A stretch of DNA of 64,000 bases. It comes from Fusobacterium ulcerans ATCC 49185. GTDB lineage: Bacteria; Fusobacteriota; Fusobacteriia; Fusobacteriales; Fusobacteriaceae. A program made the position numbers and the translations under genes. Numbering within the stretch: position 1 is the stretch's first letter; each line of letters begins with the position of its first letter. Below the pieces are notes generated by a model. That model was not told where the DNA came from. It did no database searches and was given only the letters and a program-made list of their open reading frames with translations. Positions 7,866 through 17,700 of the stretch are shown piece by piece. Where the stretch lies: assembly GCF_900683735.1 (NCBI RefSeq), contig NZ_LR215979.1, positions 3,775,420-3,839,419 on the forward strand, given 5' to 3'.

Positions 7866-7933
7866 ATATTACAAAAAATTTTACTTGGTAAATAAAATAA
7901 AGAATGACAAAAATAAAGAGGGATTTTCTTATA

Positions 7934-8179
7934 GTTCTTCTTTATGTATAAATGCGAACACTTACAAAAATATTTTTCAAATACAAAATTAACTATAACG
8001 TTTATTTTAAAAAAATTTTCTTTATACCAGTATTTTTTTCAAAAAATAATGAACATTAAGATTTTTAAGAAAAAAATAACTCATTAAAATAAATTTTTTA
8101 TTAGGAAAATAAATGTTCTTTTAATTTAAAAATTTGAAATTTTTCTTAAAAAGGTTCGCATTTATACATAAAGAAGAAC
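7934..8179. repeat. Perfect 26-bp inverted repeats flanking a 194-bp segment
   Basis: The bases 7934-7959 are the exact reverse complement of 8154-8179. Inner sequence continues to pair imperfectly for several tens of bases. Each arm contains a TATACAT-like -10 pointing outward; on the right arm it sits 17 bp from TTTTTC. The element separates the replication module from the HU-like gene. It may be an invertible promoter, a MITE or a palindromic recombination or regulator site. There is no gene inside. Confidence 0.8.
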
Positions 8180-8224
8180 ACTTTTAAAAACATGGAATAA
8201 AGATAATAATGGAGAGGGTGAAAA

Positions 8225-8564
8225 ATGAGGGAGAAAGATTTTTTAAGACTCTATGTAGATTTATATAGAGAAAAAGGTGAAAAAATTTCATCAATGAAAG
8301 CAGCAAAAGGAAGAATAGATTCTATATGGGAAACCCTTATAGAATCGCTTTTAAAAGAGAAAAAAGTAATTTTTAAGGGAATTGGAAAGTTTGAATTAAG
8401 AGAAACTAACCCAAGAAGAGTTGTTCTTCCATTTAAAAAGAAAGGGGAAAGCAGTTATATGCTTGAAAAGAAAATGATACAAAAAAAAAAAAATAATAAA
8501 ATTTGCTGCTGGAGATGATTTAAAAAGCTGCTTAATGAAAAGGAATGTGAAAGCTAATGAATAA
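8225..8564 (+). pseudogene. HU/IHF-like DNA-binding protein, frameshifted at an A13 tract
   Basis: The first 87 residues match the HU family (helical N terminus, then KKVIFKGIGKFELRETNPRRV). Translation hits A13 at 8481-8493 and then runs into an unrelated tail (NNKICCWR) with a stop at 8516-8518. Removing one A restores KIIKFAAGDDLKSCL, the usual HU C terminus, ending at 8564 after about 112 residues. So this is either a broken gene or one switched by slippage in the A-tract. It has a GGAGAGGGTG ribosome site. Nucleoid binding or local regulation would be the role of the intact form. Confidence 0.75.
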
Positions 8565-8851
8565 AAAAAAGTTTTGTTAATGAATATAAAAAAACTTCTC
8601 ACAATGGAGAAATAAAAATTTAAAAGAAGCTAGAATGGATTTAGAAGTTTTTTTGAAACTTTAAAATTGGTCTATTAAAAGATGGAGAAGTAAAATTACA
8701 AAAAGGGAAAATTTAAAATACTGCAAAAAAAAAGGAGAGAGTAATAAGTAATCCAGCAACTAGAGAAAGAATGACAATAACTCCACCTAAAACAGTAAAA
8801 TTTGTTATAGCTAAAAATATAATAAAGAAAATAAATGAAATGTCTAAATAA
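8557..8851 (+). pseudogene. Second HU-like gene, degraded
   Basis: Starting at an ATG that overlaps the end of the previous gene, three frames together spell an HU-like protein: FVNEYKKTSHNGEIKI, KEARMDLEVFLKL, GLLKDGEVKLQKGK, then ERVISNPATRERMTITPP and KTVKFVIAKNI. At least three single-base shifts separate these parts, several at A-runs. The NP-x-TRE and KTVKFVIAKNI segments are diagnostic of the HU arm and C-terminal helix. It is adjacent to and probably a tandem paralogue of the gene upstream. Confidence 0.65.
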
Positions 8852-8874
8852 TTTTAATTAAAGGAGAAAGAAAT

Positions 8875-9082
8875 ATGAAGAAATTTATTTTGTCAGTTAT
8901 ACCATGCTGTATTTTTTTGTAAGTTGCTCAAGTCAAAATATAAATAAAGATGATCCCAGATATATACTAGAGCAGAGAAGAAAAGCCTATATGGAAACAT
9001 CTAAAGAGAAAGAGGCAAAAACTATGACATATCAAAAAAAAATGAACAACTAATGAATGAAATAAGAGGAAAGATAGATTAA
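8875..9082 (+). pseudogene. Small lipoprotein gene, frameshifted
   Basis: After an AAGGAG site, MKKFILSVIPCCIF runs to a stop caused by a T7 tract; one more T would join it to FVSCSSQNINKDDPRY, giving a proper lipobox (VSC). A second shift at an A9 run separates MTYQKK from the closing EQLMNEIRGKID. The intact product would be a lipoprotein of about 69 residues with a charged helical body. Function unknown. Confidence 0.55.
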
Positions 9083-9112
9083 TAAGTACACATAAAAGGA
9101 GAAAAATAGAAA

Positions 9113-9681
9113 ATGTCAATGAAAATATTTAAGAGAATTATTTGCGTTTTTATACTTGGAGTGATAATGGTGGGATGTGATTCAACTAAGGATACTTCAG
9201 TGAAAAAAAAGAAAAATAACTTTAACAGATAAAGAAAAACAACTGGATAAAGATGAAATATGAAAATACTAGTGTATAAAGCATTAGTGATAGAGGCTGA
9301 TAATGCGCAATATACACCAGAAGAGAGAGAGAGTATAAAAAGGCTCAGGAAAATCTAAAGGTTAATTACTTTGTAGAGAGAGAACTGAAATCAAAAACTG
9401 CTGTAACAGATAAAGAAGTACAAGATTATTATGAGAAAAATAAAGAAAGATATAACAGCAAGACATTAGAAGAGACACTTCCACTTTTGTATCAGAATTT
9501 AGCAAATGAAAAATTTACAAAAGCTCAAGTAGATTACTATAATTCTGTGATTGAAAAATATAAACTCAATGATATTTTAAAAGCAGAAGGAATCATAAAA
9601 GATGAAAAAATAATGAAAGAAGAAGTAAAAGAAGAAAAAATAAAAAGTGAAAAAGTAGAAGAAGAAAATAAAAGTAATTAG
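9113..9681 (+). pseudogene. SurA-N-like lipoprotein gene, degraded
   Basis: The start codes MSMKIFKRIICVFILGVIMVGCDSTK, a lipoprotein signal with a VGC lipobox. Frameshifts occur after the KKKK run, near the GATGAAATATG segment and at a GA-repeat around 9326-9336. Past these, KVNYFVERELKSKTAVTDKE, DYYEKNKERY and NDILKAEGI parallel the intact protein at 22441-22869. The pattern recalls the helical N-terminal domain of SurA/PpiC chaperones without a PPIase domain. A Lys/Glu-rich tail is added at the end. Confidence 0.6.
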
Positions 9682-9699
9682 CAAATGGAGGAAATGTCT

Positions 9700-10200
9700 A
9701 TGAAAAAAGCAGTGTTAGCTTCTTTATTACTTTCTTTAATATTGATAGGATGTTCAAATCAAAACAGCAGGGCAAGTGCAGAAAATATGGATCAAAATAG
9801 GCAGAGATTACTAAACCTGGCAATGGAAAAGAATAAATTAAAAGAACAAGAGAAGTTAAGAGAACAAGAAAAAATAAAAGAGCAGGAAAGACTAAAAGCC
9901 CAAGAAAAAGCAAGGGAAGAAGAAAAGTTAAAGGAACAAGAAAAAATAAGAGCACAAGAGAAGCTAAAAGAGCAGGAGAAATTAAGGGAACAAGAAAGAA
10001 TAAAAGAAGAAAAAAGATTGAGAGAAGAAGCGAAGCTGAAAGAGGAAGCAAGACTTAAAAAAATGACAAAAGAAGAATTGTTTGAAGAGTTGAATAAAAT
10101 GAATAAAGAACTTGGAAATAAGAATATAGGGGAAGAGAGAAGAAAAGAAATAATAGAGAAATTAAATTTACTAGAAGAACTTAATAAAAATAAACTTTGA
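9700..10200 (+). CDS. Coiled-coil lipoprotein with KEQEKL repeats
   Basis: A 166-residue protein with a lipoprotein signal (MKKAVLASLLLSLILIGC, lipobox LIGC), then a long stretch of Lys/Glu/Gln heptads (EQEKLREQEKIKEQERL type) forming one extended coiled coil at about residues 45-125, and a C-terminal KEELFEELNKMNKE segment. The start is the ATG 7 bp after GGAGGAA; two upstream in-frame ATGs overlap that site. It probably spans the periplasm from the outer or inner membrane. It lies among adhesin accessory genes and, unlike its upstream neighbours, is intact. Confidence 0.75.
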   Translation: MKKAVLASLLLSLILIGCSNQNSRASAENMDQNRQRLLNLAMEKNKLKEQEKLREQEKIKEQERLKAQEKAREEEKLKEQEKIRAQEKLKEQEKLREQERIKEEKRLREEAKLKEEARLKKMTKEELFEELNKMNKELGNKNIGEERRKEIIEKLNLLEELNKNKL

Positions 10201-10207
10201 GGGATTT

Positions 10208-10597
10208 ATGAAAAACTATTAGTACTAGGAACAATTGTATTATCAGCATCAATGATGGGAGCAGAAGTGGATAATCTTGAAGCGTTTCAAAGGTTTGGAA
10301 CAGGAATACAATCTATTGATACAAAAAGAGCAGGAAAAATTTAATACAGAGAAAAAGATAGCAGAAGCAGCACAATCAACTTTGGCTAAACAAAGAGAAA
10401 TATACAATCAATTATCAGAAAAAGTAGCAAAATTAAATCAAATGAAAGATGTGAAATTCTATAAAGAGCAATATGGAGAGCTTGTATCAAAATATCAAGC
10501 AGCTTTAAAAGATTTAGAAGCACAAATGAAAGAGCAAGAAAATATAATTAATAGATTTAGACAATTAGAAGCATTAAAAACAAATAAAAGTAAATAA
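10208..10597 (+). pseudogene. FadA-like small adhesin gene, two frameshifts
   Basis: ATG plus A5 leads at once to TAG, but one extra A gives MKKLLVLGTIVLSASMMGAEVDNLEA, a signal peptide and mature start. A compensating shift near 10280-10292 returns to the frame that encodes LEQEYNLLIQKEQEKFNTEK and the helical FadA body up to NKSK. The distal 106 codons remain open from a TTG at 10277 but would lack a signal peptide. The FadA family forms secreted helical hairpins that polymerise as adhesins. Confidence 0.65.
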
Positions 10598-10628
10598 AAA
10601 AATATTTTAAATCAAAGGAGAAAGAATT

Positions 10629-11015
10629 ATGCAAATTAAAAAAAGTATATTATTGGGATTAGGCGCAATATTAATATCAGCAAATCTAGCAGCAGCAGAT
10701 ATGACATTAGACAGTAAATTCTCACAACTTGAGGCAGAACTGAAGATGTTGGAGCAGAAGGAAAATGAGAGATTCAAGCAGGAAGAAATGATAGCAAAAA
10801 CAGCACAGGAGAATTTGAATTTATTAACGACATTAAAAGGGAAGAGTAATGAAAGAACTCAAATGCTTATGAATATGGAAGGAAAAAGTATTTACAATGA
10901 AGAAGTAAAAAAAATATTAAAACAATACCAAGTATTTGTAAGCGATATAGATAAACAGGTAAAAATAGAAGAGAGAAAAGTATTCGAATTTAACCAATTA
11001 AAAAGTTTAAGATAA
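10629..11015 (+). CDS. FadA family small adhesin-like protein
   Basis: A 128-residue exported protein. The signal peptide is about residues 1-23 (ILLGLGAILISANLAAA). The mature part is nearly all helix (LEAELKMLEQKENERFKQEE onward), as in FadA, whose two antiparallel helices assemble into filaments. A GGAGAAAG ribosome site precedes the ATG. It follows the damaged FadA-like gene by 31 bp and ends before a terminator. Sequence similarity to FadA is by pattern only, so binding partners cannot be named. Confidence 0.75.
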   Translation: MQIKKSILLGLGAILISANLAAADMTLDSKFSQLEAELKMLEQKENERFKQEEMIAKTAQENLNLLTTLKGKSNERTQMLMNMEGKSIYNEEVKKILKQYQVFVSDIDKQVKIEERKVFEFNQLKSLR

Positions 11016-11028
11016 ACATTAAGTATTG

Positions 11029-11070
11029 AAAAGGTATTGTGCTCTTATTTCACAATGCCTTTATTTTTTA
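11029..11070 (+). terminator. Hairpin terminator after the FadA-like gene
   Basis: AAAGGTATTGTG (11030-11041) pairs with CACAATGCCTTT (11051-11062) with one G-U pair, followed by a T-rich run. It separates the small-protein genes from the autotransporter pair and may be partial, allowing read-through. Confidence 0.75.
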
Positions 11071-11121
11071 TAAAAGCTTTATAAAAAACTAATCAATAAT
11101 AAAGAAACAGAGGGAGGATTT

Positions 11122-11703
11122 ATGAAAAAAATAATTGCAGGCATTTTTCTTTTGTCTATATTAGGAACAAGTCTTTATGCGCAGGAAATAAGCGCAAAAG
11201 AAGGAATGAAAGTTTTGGAAGAGATAAGAAGAGAGATAAAGGCAGAGGAAAGGGCAAAACAGAAAGCTATTGAAGATGCAAAGAAGGCAGAGGAAGAAGC
11301 TGAGAAAGCAAGAATTGCTGCTGCAAAGGAAGAAGAGAGAAAAGGGAAAAAAATAATTGAAGATATAAGAAGAAATCAGAATGAATCACTTGAGGAAAAA
11401 GTATTTAGAAGTGAGAATACACCTGAAGCAAGAATGGCATCAGCAAAAGAAGCGCTAAAAATAGGTAAAGACAGAATGGCATTCTTAAGGGAAGAGGAAG
11501 AAGAAATCATGAAATTAGAAGAAGCAATAGGAATAAATCCAAATGAAAAAAGAGTATTCTTAAGTCAGAAATATGATGAAGTATATGATGAATTTGATTC
11601 TAATAACAGTGAGATTGAACTTCTATTACATGAAAATGAGAAGCTTAATGAATACTTGAGCAGACTAGATAAGATGGAACAAAAAATAAGAATAGGAAAC
11701 TAA
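11122..11703 (+). CDS. Exported coiled-coil protein next to the autotransporter
   Basis: A 193-residue protein with a signal peptide (MKKIIAGIFLLSILGTSLYA) and a highly charged helical body rich in Ala, Glu and Lys (residues 40-75), then a second helical part with the EEEEEIMKLEEAIG segment. It is periplasmic by inference. The start has a GGGAGG site. It ends only 13 bp before the giant autotransporter gene, so the two are co-transcribed. In F. nucleatum the radABCD operon likewise has small genes ahead of a large type V adhesin, which suggests a role in adhesin biogenesis or surface assembly. Function unproven. Confidence 0.7.
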   Translation: MKKIIAGIFLLSILGTSLYAQEISAKEGMKVLEEIRREIKAEERAKQKAIEDAKKAEEEAEKARIAAAKEEERKGKKIIEDIRRNQNESLEEKVFRSENTPEARMASAKEALKIGKDRMAFLREEEEEIMKLEEAIGINPNEKRVFLSQKYDEVYDEFDSNNSEIELLLHENEKLNEYLSRLDKMEQKIRIGN

Positions 11704-11716
11704 GGGGGAAAGATAT

Positions 11717-14700
11717 ATGAGAAAAGGCGATATTGAAAAATCTCTAAAAAGATTTCTAAAAAGAAAAGTGAGTTATTCTCTTGCTCTTTTGATAGCTTTC
11801 ATGATAACAGGAGGAATATCATTAGGAGCAGAAATAACAGCAGAGGAGATACAGGAAAGTAAGGGAGATCTTTTAAGCAGAATACAAACAGAGCGGGAAG
11901 AAATAAAGAGAAAAATAGCAGAAAATGAGAGATTAATAAAAGAATATAATTCAAACTTTGTGGAATTAGTGAGAAAGGGAGATTTTTACTCTAAGCCTTT
12001 ATTCAACAGTACGCAAGTTTTTTTCAGCTATCAGCATTTAGATAGTGGAAAAATGAAAGATGTAACAGAAAAAGAGTTTTCAGAAACAATAGATGCAATA
12101 AACAAGCATTATGGAACAAGAAGTGGAAGAAGTATATTAAAATCTACAGGAAACATAGGAAAAGATAAATTGATGGCAGGAAATGGAGTGGCTGTAGATA
12201 CTGAGGTATTTAGAGAAACAATAGAAGTAGGAGCAAATATTAAACCAGTGGAACCAGTACTTCCAGAAATTAATCCAAATGTATCAGTAAATGTATCAGC
12301 ACCAACAATAACACTAGGAGGATTACCATCAACAGTTGGTCCAACAGTAAGTGGAGGAGGATCAATAACAGCACCACCAGGAGTGACAATAACAGCACCA
12401 CCAGGAGTGACAGTATCAGTGGCTACACCTGGAGCAGTTGGTAAGATAGAAGTAACACCACCAAAAGCAGAAACACCAGTAGAACCAACAGAGAAAAATA
12501 TAACAGTAAGTGCACCAGCAACACCTGGAGGTTTCATTCCAACAGCAATAACAGCACCTATAGCACCAGAAGCGCCAACAGTAGCAGGGATTACTGTGCC
12601 TACTATAATTATCCCCAATTTAACCTCTCCATCTAGTGGAAATGGTGATGGTTCATGGGCTTGGAATACTAATGGAAGTAATGGACTTATATCTCAAATG
12701 ATAACTACAAAGGGAAATTTTATATTTACAACTGGAGGTTCAAGTTCAACAGACTCTTTTACAGCATCAGTTACTGGATATACAGCAACTGCTGCAAGTG
12801 GTTATACTGTAAGTGTAGATGATGTCACATATGGAACCACAAATGTTGGAAGTGGTAAAGCTGGAATGTATAGAATTGTAGGTAGCAGATATTCAAGTTT
12901 TGGAAAGGAGACCAAGATAACAATTAATGCTACAGCTCGTCCAGATAGCGGAAATGCTTTGAGACAATTTATTCATTTTGATCCTCATGGAGATAATGCA
13001 GCTGCATCTATTAGTGCGATAACAGAGGCTTCACAAGCAGAAAAAGATCAAGCTCAAAAATTAGTGAATAAATATAAAGGGGCACATCCATGGTTTGAGG
13101 ATAAAGGATATCAGATGTTAGCTTTGAACGGTGAATTAACTATAAATGGAAATACAATGGTTGGTGTAGGGCTGCAAGGTCACTCAATTAATGGAAGAAA
13201 TCCAATGATTTTACATACAGGAACAACAGTTATAAATGGAAATAAAAATGCTGTATTTGCTTATCCAAATGATGGAGATGCCATGAATAGATTATATATT
13301 GCTACAAATTATGGAACTGGGAAAATAGAAATAAATGGTAATAATAACTTTGTAATGTTAGCTGAAAAAAATGTTAAAAATACTAGTGCATCTAATTCCT
13401 ATGCACATGTACATAACTTTGAAAATAGTGGAAAAATAGAGATAAAATCAGGTAATAATAATATAGGTTTCTTTGGAAAACAAGGGATAAATAATGGGTA
13501 TTTAGATTTACAAAATCCTATAATAATATCATCTAATGGAACAGAAAATATAGGAGTTTATCAAAATAATGGAGCTAATAATAATTTAAATGTAAATTCA
13601 GTAATTAAAGTTGATATATCATCTGGAAGTAAAAATGTAGGGTATGTAGGGAATTATTCTTCTCAAACCATAAATACAAATATTTATAATATAACAGGTG
13701 GGACAAATAATATAGGAGTAATTAGCAATAATGCTCTTATTTTAAATGGATTAGAACTGAATATATCTGCTGGAATTACAAATTTTGGTCTTGTAAATAA
13801 AGTAGAAACTTTAGCCTCTAATGGAGCAATTAATATATCTGGTGGAAATGATAACATTGGAATAGCAAATCAATCAACAGGGGCAGTTACTCATACAGGA
13901 AATATAGTATTATCAAAAGAAGGAACAAATAATATAGGGGTTTATGGGGATACTGCTAGCTCTACTAGTATAACTGGAGAAATACGAGTTGAAGGAGAAA
14001 AAAATAAAGCGGTTTATGGAAAGAATTCTCATACAATAAATGTAGATAATATAACAGCAAATACAATAGATTCAGTAGTTATTTATGGAGAAAGCGGAGC
14101 TAAGATTATAGCAAATGAATTAAATGTTATTTCAAAAGTAGGAGCAAATCCAACAACTTTAAATGGAAAAGATACAGGAGCTGCCTTTGCAAAAGGAGCT
14201 GGAACGACTATTACAATAGATAGAGGTTCATTACCTGGTGAAGCCAATATAAATATAACAGGATCAAAATTAGATGATGCAGTGAGATATGTTGGATTTG
14301 GATTAATGGCAGCAGATGGTGGAGTTATTAATGCTGAAAATAACTATATAAAAGTAACTGATGGTTCAACAGCAGTAGCCTCTATAGGACTAAACTCTAA
14401 TATAGATTTATCAGGTGGAAAAGTAGAATTTAATGGCTCAGGATATGCAGTTTATTCAGATGGGAATGGAAAAATAGATTTAAGAGGTGCAACAGTAATA
14501 CTTGGTGGAAGTTCCACAGCATTTGATCTTAATCTGGGAGCAACCTCTCCAATCAAATTAGATCAGAATTCAAGAATATGTGTAGAATCTAATGATGTTG
14601 TTGTATTTAATTTAAAAAATGCAACAGGATTAAATACAAATAATTTGGAAGCTAGTATAACTACATCTCTTGGAGGAGCTTTAGGAGGAGTAAATCTTGA

Positions 14701-17700
14701 TGATCTTATAGTTGTTGAAAGAGATGAAAATAATAAACCATTTGATAAATATAAGACAGCAGCAGTAGATGGAGGAACGATTGCCATTGGAGATTTGGAT
14801 AAAACAGGAACAGGAGCAGAAGGAGAATCTCAAGATAAAAAAGATGGAAACTTCTACTATAATAGATTCTTAGGACAAAGACTTGTAGCAACTGCAACAG
14901 GAAGTAGAATTTCTGCAGTTCTTAATAATGAACAGGCAGGAAAATATAATGACCAAGTAGTTGGATTGGAAATGAATTCAAGCAGCAATGCAGTTACTAA
15001 TACAGAAGCAGCAATAAAATTAGTTAGTTCAACTATTACTGCTGATAGAATTGGAGAAGGCTCAGGAGCAATAGGTGCCTATATAAACTATGGAATTGTA
15101 GAAGTAGATGGAAGTAGTTCAATAAAAGTTGAAAAAGAAACTAGTAATGCAGAAAATGCTGGAGCAGTAGGAGTCTATGCAGTAAATGGAAGTGAAGTAA
15201 CAAATAGAGGAACTATTGAAGTAGGAGGAAGTCAGTCTATAGGTATTCTAGGAATGGCATATAGAGAAACTTCTAGTGAAACAGGAACAACAGTAGTAGG
15301 AGCTGAGTATGGTGATGATGCAATAGGACAAGGAAAAGTAACTATTACAAATACAGGAAATATTGCTCTTGATGGAATAGGAACAATAGGAATCTATGCT
15401 AACAATAACAACACTGGCAGAGCAGCTGCAGATAATGTAGTAACTAATGATACTTTAGGAACAATAACAGTAGGAGATTCAGATAATTTTACTGCAGCTA
15501 TAGGAATCTATGGAAAGAAAGCTACAATTGCAAATAAAGGAAATATAACAGTAGGAAGTGGCGGAGTAGCTATCTATGCAACAGAAGGAAGTAATGTTAC
15601 AAAACTTGGGACATTAAATCTTGGTTCAGATGGAATAGGAGTAATGGTTGATGGAACATCAACTATTGCAGCTTCTACTGTTACTTTAGAAAGCAAAGAA
15701 AATACAGTGGATATTAATGGGAAAACAGGTATTTTCTATAAAGGTTCATCAACTGGAAGTGACAGCCAAGATATAGACTTAGATATAAATGCCTCAAATT
15801 TTGTAAAAGGAACAGCTATATATGTACAAGATATGGATGTTACTTCTTCTGGAACTTTAACAGTTGGAACAGAAGGAATAGGTATTTTTGTTGCAAAGAC
15901 AGATGAAGGAGCAGCAGAAAGCAGAACAGGAACAAACAAAGGAACAATTGAACTTGGAGCAAAAGAAAATGCAATAGGAATGTATGGTAAAGATACATCT
16001 ATTGCCAATGAAACAGGTAATGGAATAATTAATATTAACCATTCTTCTCAAATAGGAATGTATGCAGATGGAGCTAAAGGTAAAGTATCGAATACAGGAA
16101 CAATTAATCTGGATGTAAATGGAGCTACAGGAATCTATGTTAAATCTGAAGCAACAGCTGAAATAACTGGAGATAATATAAATTTCTCTACTCATAACTC
16201 AAGTATAGGAGTTTATGCAGAAGGTGCAAAAGTAAACTTTAAGAGTGATGTAAATTTTGAAAATAATAATGAAAATAAAAATATCTATGTATATGGAAAA
16301 GATTCTGCTGTAGAAATTACTGATGGTAAAACAGTAACAGTAAATGGAATGGGAACTCCAACAACACTTGGAAATAAAACAGTAGGAATATATCTAGAAA
16401 ATGCTGGAGCAGGAAGTACATTTAATGGAGTAGGAAATCTTGCAGTTTTAAATGGAGCAATAGGAATTTATTCTAAAGGAAATAATGATTTAACTGTAAA
16501 AGTAAAAGCAGAAGGAGATAAAACTACAGGGGTATTTATTGATGGAGGTTCTACAATAAAAGGAACTGTTACAGCGACAGGAAGTACAACATCAGGAGCA
16601 ATAGGAGTATATGGAAGTGGAGGGGCTGTATTTATAGATAATGATACAGGACTTACTCTAAATATGGGTGATGCTAATACAAGAAAAAAAGGAACAGGAA
16701 TGTACCTTACAGATGGTGCATATGCAACTGGAGGATTAATTACTGTAAATAATTCTTCAGATGATAATAATATAGGAGTGTATTACAGTAACGGAATTGC
16801 CTCTGGACCTGTAACAAATGGATCTGAGATTGAGCTTACAGGAAAAAATGGTGTAGGAATATATGCAGCAGATGGAATAATTCTTGAAAATAGTAAAAAT
16901 ATAACATCAGCAACTTCTGATAATATAGCCTCATATGTAGGAGGAGAATCAACTCTAACTTCAAATGGAACTATTACAATGAGTGGTGTTAATAATATAG
17001 GAATATATGCTGGAAAAGGAACAGGAACAAATGCTGGAACTATAGATTTAACTGGAGCATCAGGAACATCAGTAGGAATGGTAGCTCAAGCTGTTACAGG
17101 AGAAACAGCAACAATAGAAAATGCAACAGGAAAAGAAATAAAAGTTGGAGCTAATCTTGGAATGTATATAGCAGGTACAGGAACAAGTAAGGGAATAAAT
17201 AAAGGAAAAATTACTGCAACAACAGGAACAGGAGTATATATAGAAGATTCAGGAAATAGTTTTGATGGAACTGGAGGAACTATCAAATCAGATAAAGTTG
17301 GAATATATCTGAAAGATACAACAGCTGGAACTGTAACTAATACAGGAACTTTAGAGATAGCTTCAGGAGGAGTAGGAGTATTTGGAGAAAATGCTCAAAT
17401 AGATTTTGAAGTAGATACATCAACTTCTGAAGGGGCAATAGGAGTTGTAGCTGAAGGTACTTCAGTAATTTCAGGAAATATCAAAACAGGACAGGATTCA
17501 GTTGGAGTATACATACTGGATAATGATGTAACTTTTGCAGGTGCTGACATAACAACTGGCAATAAAAATGGAGGAACATCAGTAGGAATACTATTTGATA
17601 GTTCAAAACAAGGTACATATAATGTAAATAATGTAACTGTAAATGCAAAAGATGGAGTAGGTATATATCTACAAGGAACATCAGGAACAACTCTTAACTT

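Noticed and set aside
8565..11015. Interpreting each short frame here as an independent small gene
   Set aside because: Combining frames yields recognisable HU, lipoprotein and FadA-like proteins, so most fragments are parts of broken genes.
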